49,852 nucleotides of DNA from an uncultured Erysipelotrichaceae bacterium (lineage in GTDB: Bacteria > Bacillota_I > Bacilli_A > Erysipelotrichales > Erysipelotrichaceae). A program made the translations under genes and the position numbers. The notes beneath the pieces are model-generated. The model was not told the DNA's origin. It saw nothing but the letters and a program-made list of their open reading frames with translations, and searched no databases. This document shows, one piece after another, positions 41,468-49,852 of this stretch (position 1 is the stretch's first letter; every line of letters starts with the position of its first letter). The stretch lies in NCBI GenBank assembly GCA_947167125.1, contig CAMVGT010000012.1, forward strand, positions 1 through 49,852, given 5' to 3'.

Positions 41468-42580
41468 ATGATAAATGAAGAACTGACACTCAGTGCCTTT
41501 TCACAGGGCATCCAGGATGCACTCGCGCATCTGAATATTACCGTACTGACCGATACACAGAAGGAAGTCATCCCGGCAATGATGGACGGCAGAGACGTGA
41601 TCGTCAAAGCCGCGACCGCTTCCGGCAAGACATTTTCCTACCTGATTCCGGTTCTTGAAAGAATGGAACCGCAGGGAAAAGGAAAACATTTTCCTGTCTG
41701 CCTGATCCTTGTACCGACAAGAGAGCTTGCCCTGCAGACCGCTTCTGCCGCAAGAAGCCTGCTTTATAAAACGGAAGGCATCCGGACAGCTGTTTTATGC
41801 GGTGGCGAAGATATGAACAGGCAGGTAAAGATGTTTTCCAAAGGCGCCGATCTTGTGATCGCCACACCGGCAAGACTGCTTGATCATATCCGCCGGCATA
41901 CATTCAAGCCGAAGATGTGTTCGATGCTGGTGATCGATGAAGCGGATGTCATGGTATCGATGGGATTTTTTGAAGATGTGATCCAGATTTCGCAGTTTCT
42001 GAATGAACATCAGACTGCTCTCTTTTCCGCCACCTATCCGGAAGAACTGCAGAAACAATGCGCACTGCTCTGCACGCAGCCGGTCATGATTGAAATCAAG
42101 GAAGAGACGGTTCATGAACAGAAGATTGATGTCTTTTATCAGATGGTCCCGGCAAACCGGAAACTCGATACGGCGGCTTCGCTCATTCATAAAGCGGACA
42201 ATCCGGTTCTTGTCTTCTGCCGCACAAGGGACGGCGCTTCCTTTGTAAGCAATGAACTTGCAAAGCGGAATCTGAAAACAGCCGCCGTGCACAGTGAAAT
42301 GAATCCGAAAGTCCGCAGACAGATCATGCAGGATTTCCGCAATGGAAAATATGATGCATTATGTGCCACCGGGGTTTTGGGACGGGGCATTGATATCCCC
42401 TTTCTCAATCTTGTGATTCTCTATGATTTCCCTGAAAATGCGCAGGAAACAATTCACCGGATCGGACGGGTTTCCAGAAACCGCAATGCATCAAAGGTCA
42501 TCTTCCTTTTGACACCTTCTGAAAAAAGGTATATCGACACATTGAAGAAAATACTGAATCAGACTGTTTCCCTTTTGTAA
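41468..42580 (+). CDS. DEAD-box RNA helicase
   Basis: Two-RecA-domain RNA helicase of 370 residues, near the minimal core with no C-terminal extension. Motif I AATASGKT (about 44), Ia PTRELALQT, motif II VIDEADVMVSMGF (DEAD), motif III SATYPEEL, then domain 2 with VFCRTRDGASFVSNEL, ARG-type GVLGRGIDIP and motif VI HRIGRVSRN. Smaller than CshA/CshB-type proteins; likely acts in RNA decay, ribosome assembly or cold response. The base run CGCAGGG directly abuts the ATG, too close for an SD, so the mRNA may be leaderless. The terminator overlaps the stop codon. Confidence 0.93.
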   Translation: MINEELTLSAFSQGIQDALAHLNITVLTDTQKEVIPAMMDGRDVIVKAATASGKTFSYLIPVLERMEPQGKGKHFPVCLILVPTRELALQTASAARSLLYKTEGIRTAVLCGGEDMNRQVKMFSKGADLVIATPARLLDHIRRHTFKPKMCSMLVIDEADVMVSMGFFEDVIQISQFLNEHQTALFSATYPEELQKQCALLCTQPVMIEIKEETVHEQKIDVFYQMVPANRKLDTAASLIHKADNPVLVFCRTRDGASFVSNELAKRNLKTAAVHSEMNPKVRRQIMQDFRNGKYDALCATGVLGRGIDIPFLNLVILYDFPENAQETIHRIGRVSRNRNASKVIFLLTPSEKRYIDTLKKILNQTVSLL

Positions 42581-42596
42581 GGAAACAGTTTTTTTT
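42564..42596 (+). terminator. Terminator overlapping the helicase stop codon
   Basis: CTGTTTCC/GGAAACAG hairpin; the TAA stop is in the loop and eight T follow. Confidence 0.85.
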
Positions 42597-42664
42597 GAGG
42601 ATTTCAAAAATTGAATGAAATATATCGTACAGCGGCACTTTGTCTGCCGGGAAAGGAAAGTACG

Positions 42665-43225
42665 ATGCAATTCAATTTTGTTATGATTCTCTTTATCATC
42701 TATACGTTTCTGATTCTCTGGATTATTCCTTCCTATCCGAAATACCGCAATTGTTTCAGGATGCCCATTCTTCATATTCTGATGTGTCTTGCCTGCGCAG
42801 CAGCGCTGGTATTTGCGTGTATCGCCTTCTTTTATGACAACAAGGGTGATATCGCCCTGCTGACACCGCTGCTGATTGTGATGAGTTATGTGGATTACAG
42901 ACAGCAGGAGATTCCCGATTTTCCGATCGCCGTTATTGCCCTGCTGGCCTGTCTTAAACCATCGTATTGGCAGATTATTCCGGCCGTCATTCTCGGTATC
43001 ATCCTGCTTCCTTTTGCGCTGCAGGATAAAATCGGTGTGGGCGATATCAAGCTGATGAGCGCGATGTGCGCTCTGCGGGCGATGCAGGGTTATGGCGGGA
43101 TACTGATTGCCTGTGTCATTGCCTGGTGTGTGATGAAAATCAAAAAGGAATCCGATATTGCACGGATTCCTTTCGCACCTTGTTTATGTACAGGTTTTCT
43201 GATTACGCTTTGCCTTCAGATTTAA
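42665..43225 (+). CDS. Prepilin peptidase (A24 family)
   Basis: Membrane aspartic protease of 186 residues with six TMs, of the type that processes competence or type IV pilins. Active-site motifs are VMSYVDYRQQEIPDF (about 78) and GVGDIKLMSAM (about 125, GxGD). The N-terminal methyltransferase domain of larger enzymes is absent, as in ComC-type short forms. The start at 42665 has GGAAAGG upstream; an in-frame extension to 42611 lacks an SD. No pilin or comG genes are nearby. Its last 23 nt overlap the convergent histidine kinase gene. Confidence 0.85.
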   Translation: MQFNFVMILFIIYTFLILWIIPSYPKYRNCFRMPILHILMCLACAAALVFACIAFFYDNKGDIALLTPLLIVMSYVDYRQQEIPDFPIAVIALLACLKPSYWQIIPAVILGIILLPFALQDKIGVGDIKLMSAMCALRAMQGYGGILIACVIAWCVMKIKKESDIARIPFAPCLCTGFLITLCLQI

Positions 43226-44648
43226 AGCAGAACCAGAAGGTGCTTCCTTCATTCTTTGAAGAAATCACACCGTATTTTGCTTTATGCAGTTCGAGAATCT
43301 CTCTGCAGATCGCAAGGCCTATGCCGCTGCCGGTTGCGGCACGGACATGGGTCTTGTCGATTTTATAATAGCGGTCCCAGATCTTCGGAATATCCTTTTC
43401 GTCGATCCCCTGACCGTAATCACGGACTTCGACGCGGATCTCTCCGTCTTTGATCTTTTCGCGGACTTCGATTTTCTTCTTCTCGCCGCAGTAGTTGATC
43501 GCGTTGGACATGAAGTTGTTGAAGACCTGTTCAATCCGCAGAGGATCGCAAACCGCAACTGCCCCTTCATCAAGATCCGCTGTGATTTCATATCCGTCAC
43601 GGTACTGATAGACTTCATATTTGCGCAGCTGGGTGCGGATCAGTTCGGTCAGATCCACCGTTTCCGTATTGAGTGTGATGCGGTTTTCCTGAAGCTTGGA
43701 AAGATCAAGAAGATCGTTGACAAGCGAATTGAGACGTCTGGATTCATCAATGATGACCTGAATGTTTTCGTCGGTCTTTTCTTCCGGCAGATCGATCATC
43801 ATTTCACCGTATCCGGTAATCATCGTTAACGGTGTACGGAGATCATGGGATACATTTGCGATCAGATCGCGCTTTGCCTTATCCGCCTTCTGGATATCAT
43901 CAGCGGCTTTGGAAAGTGTTTCATTGAGTTCCTTCGCTTCCGTATAGCGGCTTGTCTTCGGATCGGCTTCAAAGGTTCCTTCCGGCAGATGCTTTGCCTT
44001 GTCATTGATAATTGCCAAAGGACGCGCGATCTGTCTGTTCATGGCCATGGTCAGAATCACAACCGCGACCGCGATCAGACCGGCAATCACCCAAAGCTGA
44101 GCGTAGAGCGTGCTGACAGTCGCATCAACCGGTGAAATACCGGCATAGACCATGACTGCGCTTAATCCTCCGTCATCTTCAAAGACACGGGTGTAGATAA
44201 TCTCATGGCGCTCATCGCCATCCATCATGGAAACGGCGCTGTTGGTTGTCAGATACGATCCGTCTTCGGAATCCATGGCATGAATAATATATTCATCCCT
44301 TTCATCCGGCCGCATGCGGTAGAGAAAACATCCCATGTTTCCATAGGCTGTATTCATCGTTCCCTTGGAATCATTCTTCCAGATTCTGACGCAGGTGCCG
44401 CTTTCGTTCTGTGATTCATAGATGATGTCTTCAAGATCATCATCCTTTTCCGCATCATCCGCATCAGCATCTTCCAGAAGCTTTTCCACCACCCGGTCGC
44501 TGATCCGCTTGACGGAAGCGATCCGGTTGGATTCATACATCGGCTTCAGAAGAACAATCTGAAAGAGAAATACCATGGCGATCACAAGGATGCCGAAGAT
44601 GAACAGGTATTTACCGATTTTCCACTTCAGACTCGTTATCTTTTTCAA
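43203..44648 (-). CDS. Sensor histidine kinase (PhoR/WalK-like)
   Basis: Membrane sensor of 481 residues. TM1 (about 13-34), an extracellular region (35-182) with TYVRI-like strands (GTCVRIWKNDS, SAVMVYAGISPV), TM2 (183-203), HAMP (about 204-255), HisKA with NVSHDLRTPLTMITGYGEM (phospho-His268), N box EQVFNNFMSNAINYC, G1 DYGQGIDEKDI and G2 ATGSGIGLAICREI. The predicted start is TTG at 44648, overlapping the regulator by 38 nt, with only AGGG as a weak SD. Partner of the upstream response regulator; stimulus unknown. Confidence 0.92.
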   Translation of the reverse strand: MKKITSLKWKIGKYLFIFGILVIAMVFLFQIVLLKPMYESNRIASVKRISDRVVEKLLEDADADDAEKDDDLEDIIYESQNESGTCVRIWKNDSKGTMNTAYGNMGCFLYRMRPDERDEYIIHAMDSEDGSYLTTNSAVSMMDGDERHEIIYTRVFEDDGGLSAVMVYAGISPVDATVSTLYAQLWVIAGLIAVAVVILTMAMNRQIARPLAIINDKAKHLPEGTFEADPKTSRYTEAKELNETLSKAADDIQKADKAKRDLIANVSHDLRTPLTMITGYGEMMIDLPEEKTDENIQVIIDESRRLNSLVNDLLDLSKLQENRITLNTETVDLTELIRTQLRKYEVYQYRDGYEITADLDEGAVAVCDPLRIEQVFNNFMSNAINYCGEKKKIEVREKIKDGEIRVEVRDYGQGIDEKDIPKIWDRYYKIDKTHVRAATGSGIGLAICREILELHKAKYGVISSKNEGSTFWFCFKSEGKA

Positions 44649-45312
44649 AACGGTACCCTATTCCTCTCAATGTGACGATATATCCTGCACAGCTTCCGAG
44701 ATTTTTGCGCAGAAGCTTGATATGTGTATCCAGTGTCCGGTCATCGCCGAAATAGTCATAGCCCCATACATTGGAGAGAAGCTGTTCCCTGGTCAGTGCG
44801 ATTCCGCGGTTCTTTGCAAGATAGGCAAGCAGTTCATATTCCTTCGGGGAAAGCTGAACCCGCTTTCCTTCCACACTGACTGTTCTTGCGGAATAGTCAA
44901 TCGTGAGATCCCCTGCGGTAAACACATCCGCTCCGCCGGAAACATTTCCGCCGGTGCGCTTGAGAATCGCATGAATGCGCATCATGAGCTCTTTGGTGGA
45001 AAACGGCTTGACCACATAGTCATCCACACCGACATCGAAACCGTGAATCCGGTCATATTCCTCGCCAAGCGCCGATAACATGATGAACGGTGTTTTCTGA
45101 TCGAAGCTGCGGATTTCCTTGACAGCTGAAAAACCGTCCAGATTCGGCATCATGATATCCATGACAACCAGGTCATATGTATTCTTTTCACAAAGCTCGA
45201 CCGCTTCCATGCCGTCCTGCGCCTGTTCGGTTTCAAAACCTTCATGGCGCGCATATTTGACGATCATTTCACGGATCTTGGCTTCATCATCTACAATCAG
45301 GATCTTCGTCAT
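44611..45312 (-). CDS. OmpR-family response regulator (PhoP-like)
   Basis: Two-component transcription factor of 233 residues. Receiver: ILIVDDE (acidic pair), phospho-acceptor Asp52 in VVMDIMMPNLDG, and the Lys in VDDYVVKPFSTKELMMRI. Winged helix: VQLSPKEYELLAYLAKNRG, VWGYDYFGDDRTLDTHIKLLRKN, YIVTLRGIGYRFE. SD AAGGAGAG. Three 11-bp-period repeats upstream suggest autoregulation. Encoded just after mrp, with the kinase next. Confidence 0.95.
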   Translation of the reverse strand: MTKILIVDDEAKIREMIVKYARHEGFETEQAQDGMEAVELCEKNTYDLVVMDIMMPNLDGFSAVKEIRSFDQKTPFIMLSALGEEYDRIHGFDVGVDDYVVKPFSTKELMMRIHAILKRTGGNVSGGADVFTAGDLTIDYSARTVSVEGKRVQLSPKEYELLAYLAKNRGIALTREQLLSNVWGYDYFGDDRTLDTHIKLLRKNLGSCAGYIVTLRGIGYRFEKDNESEVENR

Positions 45313-45337
45313 AGCAATCTCTCCTTCAACGATTCAT

Positions 45338-45343
45338 AGATTA
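45338..45343 (-). promoter_or_regulatory. -10 box of the response regulator gene
   Basis: TAATCT lies downstream of the repeat array; the nearest repeat is 9 bp away and a second one 20 bp, so the -35 function may be supplied by the regulator. Confidence 0.4.
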
Positions 45344-45352
45344 CATGAGATC

Positions 45353-45380
45353 TGTGAACAGTATGTGAACACATACTGAA
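45353..45380 (-). promoter_or_regulatory. PhoP-box-like direct repeats
   Basis: Reading the minus strand: TTCAGT-N5-TTCACA-N5-TTCACA, with units at 45380-45375, 45369-45364 and 45358-45353, an exact 11-bp period. B. subtilis PhoP boxes are TT(A/C/T)ACA repeats with the same spacing. The array ends 2 bp before the mrp stop codon. Confidence 0.6.
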
Positions 45381-45381
45381 T

Positions 45382-46224
45382 TTATAATGTTTCAATGAAA
45401 TCGGCAGCCGGCGCGATCTCTTCAATCACCAGGTCCTCAATTGTTCCGGCATCGGCAGCGTTTGCGATACGCGGATCAAGCGGAACTCTTGCAAGAACCG
45501 GCAGATTGTACTTGTCAGCTGTTTCCTGGATGTGGGAACGGCCGAAGACAAGAATCTTTTCATCGCAGTTCGGGCACTTCACATAGGACATGTTTTCAAT
45601 CAGGCCGAGAACCTTGATGTTCATCATATTCGCCATGTTGATGGCCTTTTCGACAACCATGCCGACCAGTTCCTGCGGGCTTGTGACAACAATGATGCCG
45701 TCCAGCGGAATGGACTGGAACAGAGTCAGCGGAACATCGCTGGTTCCGGGAGGCATGTCGATGAACATATAATCAACATCTTCCCATAAAACTTCCTGAT
45801 AGAACTGCTTGAGAATATTGGCAACCATCGGTCCTCTCCAGATGACCGGCTGGTTTTCCGTATCCAGCAGCATGTTTGTGCTGATGACCTGGATGCCGTT
45901 CTTTGTGACAGCAGGCAGAATCAGTTCGCCGTTTCCGTATGCCTTTTCATGGATGCCGAATGCCATGCCCTGGCTCGGACCGGTAATATCGCCATCCAGT
46001 ACTGCAGTACGGTGTCCTCTTCTTGCGACTTCACTGGCGAGCATTGCTGTGACAAAACTCTTGCCGACACCGCCTTTGCCGGACACAATACCGATCTTTT
46101 TGCGGATTGTTGAAGCGGCAGCCGGTTCAATGACAAAGCTCTGGGCTGTGCGGCTTCCGCAGTTTTCTACAGAACATCCTTCGCAATGATGCGTGCAGTT
46201 CTGATCGTTTACTTTTTCACTCAT
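45382..46224 (-). CDS. Mrp/NBP35-type Fe-S cluster carrier ATPase
   Basis: P-loop ATPase of 280 residues for Fe-S cluster delivery. It has an N-terminal Cys cluster (CTHHCEGCSVENC, about 10-22) like NBP35, a deviant Walker A GKGGVGKS (about 49), and the later dimer-interface CPNC motif (about 211, VKCPNCDEKILVFG) which bridges the cluster. The start at 46224 has GAGGT 7 nt upstream; a GTG three codons earlier is in frame without spacing support. Followed by the two-component genes. Confidence 0.92.
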   Translation of the reverse strand: MSEKVNDQNCTHHCEGCSVENCGSRTAQSFVIEPAAASTIRKKIGIVSGKGGVGKSFVTAMLASEVARRGHRTAVLDGDITGPSQGMAFGIHEKAYGNGELILPAVTKNGIQVISTNMLLDTENQPVIWRGPMVANILKQFYQEVLWEDVDYMFIDMPPGTSDVPLTLFQSIPLDGIIVVTSPQELVGMVVEKAINMANMMNIKVLGLIENMSYVKCPNCDEKILVFGRSHIQETADKYNLPVLARVPLDPRIANAADAGTIEDLVIEEIAPAADFIETL

Positions 46225-46245
46225 TTCAATCACCTCACATCGGGT

Positions 46246-46287
46246 ATTTTACAACATCTCAATAGGGATTGAAAGAAGTTCGATTTT
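46246..46287. promoter_or_regulatory. Possible PurR operator upstream of purA
   Basis: A right-hand PurBox-like element GAAGTTCGATTTT (46275-46287; 11/13 to the reversed consensus) and a degenerate left-hand element ATTTTACAACATC (46246-46258; about 9/13) are separated by 16 bp, the spacing of PurR two-box operators in Bacillus. Low confidence since the left box lacks the CGAAC core. Confidence 0.3.
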
Positions 46288-46288
46288 C

Positions 46289-48325
<2,037 letters not shown>

Positions 48326-48327
48326 AC

Positions 48328-48355
48328 GCGGAGGCCGAAAGGCTTCCGCTTTTTC
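48328..48355 (+). terminator. Terminator after cutC
   Basis: GCGGAGGCC-gaaa-GGCTTCCGC with one G-U pair, then TTTTTC. Confidence 0.85.
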
Positions 48356-48371
48356 TTGATGTGCGGCTGTT

Positions 48372-48382
48372 GTATAATGCAC
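48372..48382 (+). promoter_or_regulatory. -10 box of the TtcA-like gene
   Basis: TATAAT about 20 nt upstream of the ATG at 48398, between the cutC terminator and SD GGAGG. No convincing -35. Confidence 0.5.
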
Positions 48383-48397
48383 ACATCCGGAGGATTT

Positions 48398-49267
48398 ATG
48401 GCCAGAGAATTAAGCACTGTTCAGAAAGCGGAACAGTCAATTTATAAAAAATACAGAAAAGAGATCTGGGCTCCGTTTCTGACCGCGATCAACACCTATG
48501 ATCTGATTCAGCCCAATGACAGGATCGCGGTATGCATTTCCGGCGGCAAGGATTCCATGTTAATGGCGAAGCTGATGCAGATGCTGCAGAAACATACGGA
48601 GATCCCGTTTGAGCTTGTCTTTCTCGTGATGGATCCCGGCTACAGCGCGGAAAACCGGAAAAAGATCGAAGACAACGCAAAGACGCTGGGCATTGACATT
48701 GAAGTCTTTGAAACCAATATCTTTGCGGTTGCCGACACGCAGGCAAAAAAGCCATGCTATCTCTGTGCAAGAATGCGCAGAGGACATCTCTACAACAGAG
48801 CCCGTGAGCTGCACTGCAACAAGATCGCGCTGGGCCATCATCTCAACGACGTCATTGAAACAACCGTGATGTCGATGTTCTGGAGCTCCAAGCTGGAAAC
48901 AATCGTCCCCAAGGCCAAAAGCGAGAATTTCGGCGAGATGGAACTGATCCGGCCGCTTTACCGCATCAAGGAGGATGCCGTCATTGCCTGGGCCAGATAC
49001 AATGACCTCTCATTCATCCGCTGTGCCTGCCGCTTTACCGAGCGCAATGATAAATTGGAAGACGGCAGTTCCAAGCGTCAGGAAGTCAAGCAGCTGATTA
49101 AGCAGCTGAAAAAGGAAAACCCGGAAATTGAAGATAATATCTTCCGCGCAATGCATGCGGTTTATCTCAAAACATTCCCGGGATATGTCATGAATGACGG
49201 TAAATTCACATTCCTGGATTTTTACCCAGACGGCCTTCAGGGCACAAAACAGAAAGAAAACCGATAA
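48398..49267 (+). CDS. TtcA/TilS-type PP-loop ATPase (tRNA thiolation family)
   Basis: Adenylating enzyme of 289 residues that probably modifies a tRNA base. PP-loop motif CISGGKDSMLM (about 46), first CxxC in KPCYLCARMRRGHLYNRA (about 119) that can bind an Fe-S cluster, and a later RCACRF (about 208). The GHHLNDVIETTVMSMFW segment is typical of TtcA. Firmicutes members are often labelled 2-thiocytidine synthetase, but the target is unproven. ATG at 48398 with GGAGG 5 nt upstream; a longer in-frame start at 48356 would lie upstream of the promoter. Confidence 0.87.
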   Translation: MARELSTVQKAEQSIYKKYRKEIWAPFLTAINTYDLIQPNDRIAVCISGGKDSMLMAKLMQMLQKHTEIPFELVFLVMDPGYSAENRKKIEDNAKTLGIDIEVFETNIFAVADTQAKKPCYLCARMRRGHLYNRARELHCNKIALGHHLNDVIETTVMSMFWSSKLETIVPKAKSENFGEMELIRPLYRIKEDAVIAWARYNDLSFIRCACRFTERNDKLEDGSSKRQEVKQLIKQLKKENPEIEDNIFRAMHAVYLKTFPGYVMNDGKFTFLDFYPDGLQGTKQKENR

Positions 49268-49289
49268 AAAAAAGCCGCAAGGCTTTTTT
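49268..49289. terminator. Bidirectional terminator at the right end
   Basis: AAAAAAGCC-gcaa-GGCTTTTTT hairpin between the convergent TtcA-like and MATE genes. Confidence 0.85.
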
Positions 49290-49852
49290 CAGTTTGCACT
49301 GACATCAAAGAACAGCTGTTTTCTTGCGATGAAGTAGGCGGTCAGAACCATGGCGCCTGTAATCAGCCAGGATACCGGATAGACTGCCACAAGGATATGG
49401 AATTCATGGAACGCGCGCACAACCGTCCAGACCCAGATCAGTCTGACGCCGCAGGAGCCTACAACCGTTAACATTGCCGGTGTCATCGAACGTCCCATTC
49501 CTCTTAAGCATCCGCCTGAAATTTCATAAAGACCGGTCATCCAGTCAAGCAGACAGACGATCAGTATCCGGATCAAAGCGAAATGAATAACGGCCGGATC
49601 GGTGGTAAACAGCTGAATGACATGGTTTCTTAACAATGCGAAGATACCGCCGGTAACCGCGCCTGCGCATAAGCCGATTGCCATCGAAAGCGTGAAGATC
49701 TTCCGGCACCGGTCAAATTTGCGGGCGGAGAAGTTCTGCGAAGTAAAGGTGACAGCGGTCTGCGAGAAAGCGTTGATCACGCAGTAGACCATGAATTCAA
49801 AATTCTGCGCGGCGGTGGAGCCGGCAATCGCATCGGCTCCGAATGAATTGAT
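49289..49852 (-). CDS. MATE-family efflux transporter, C-terminal part
   Basis: C-terminal 187 codons of a multidrug/toxic-compound extrusion transporter; the reading frame continues beyond the window (INSFGADAIAGSTAAQNFEFM enters from the edge, in segments). Five to six TMs are visible; the MATE pattern of a small-residue repeat then AVTFTSQNFSARKFDRC and GCLRGMGRSMTPA is recognisable. Substrate unknown. The stop lies inside the terminator hairpin. Confidence 0.87.
   Translation of the reverse strand: MNSFGADAIAGSTAAQNFEFMVYCVINAFSQTAVTFTSQNFSARKFDRCRKIFTLSMAIGLCAGAVTGGIFALLRNHVIQLFTTDPAVIHFALIRILIVCLLDWMTGLYEISGGCLRGMGRSMTPAMLTVVGSCGVRLIWVWTVVRAFHEFHILVAVYPVSWLITGAMVLTAYFIARKQLFFDVSAN

Overview
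The window is an ordinary-looking chromosomal stretch from a Firmicute of moderate GC content. It carries a Gram-positive PolC, the Asp23/FakA pair, trigger factor-Lon-EngB, MutS2, RNase HIII, DivIB, a T-box leader and a HrcA-type CIRCE operator. The combination, with a small DUF3196-like protein beside tig, MupG and a TSCPD protein, suggests an Erysipelotrichia-type gut or oral bacterium; that placement is inference. No mobile elements, CRISPR arrays or phage genes are visible, coding density is very high, and no gap over 300 bases is empty.

Layout. 1-4.6 kb: a T-box leader for a gene beyond the left edge, then polC (minus). 4.7-11.9 kb: a ROK kinase (plus) faces a minus-strand group of HerA-like ATPase, galactokinase, rnc, recG, a small protein and a NUDIX hydrolase. 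12.0-14.6 kb (plus): ECF S component, GNAT acetyltransferase and a lipoprotein tyrosine phosphatase. 14.6-22.3 kb (minus): a small MscS and MupG; Asp23-FakA; a division/wall fragment murG-murB-divIB; a YkgJ protein. 22.4-27.7 kb (minus): tig-lon-engB under tandem CIRCE-like operators, a DUF3196-like gene and tRNA-Arg(TCT). 27.7-34 kb (minus): a phosphodiesterase, then cvpA-mutS2-small membrane protein-uvrC; a small plus-strand membrane gene lies between. 34-38.3 kb (plus): rnhC and a giant MscS with two extracellular sensor-like domains. 38.4-41.4 kb (minus): lspA-rluD-rhomboid-dCMP deaminase and a TSCPD gene. 41.5-43.2 kb (plus): DEAD-box helicase and prepilin peptidase. 43.2-46.2 kb (minus): Mrp ATPase, then a PhoP-like response regulator and kinase. 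46.3-49.3 kb (plus): purA-cutC and a TtcA-like protein. The right edge cuts a MATE transporter (minus).

The most interesting signals are regulatory. (1) Tandem CIRCE-like sites sit on the tig-lon-engB promoter. (2) A LexA/DinR-box-like palindrome lies beside overlapping divergent promoters of rnhC and cvpA-mutS2-uvrC. (3) Five genes (recG, mutT-like, a phosphodiesterase, rnhC, a DEAD helicase) have a -10 hexamer ending 6-8 nt before the ATG and no usable Shine-Dalgarno site, predicting leaderless mRNAs. (4) Three 11-bp-period repeats of PhoP-box type precede the response regulator. (5) A 1095-residue mechanosensitive channel carries two Cache-like sensor regions. No wholly new multi-gene system is evident.
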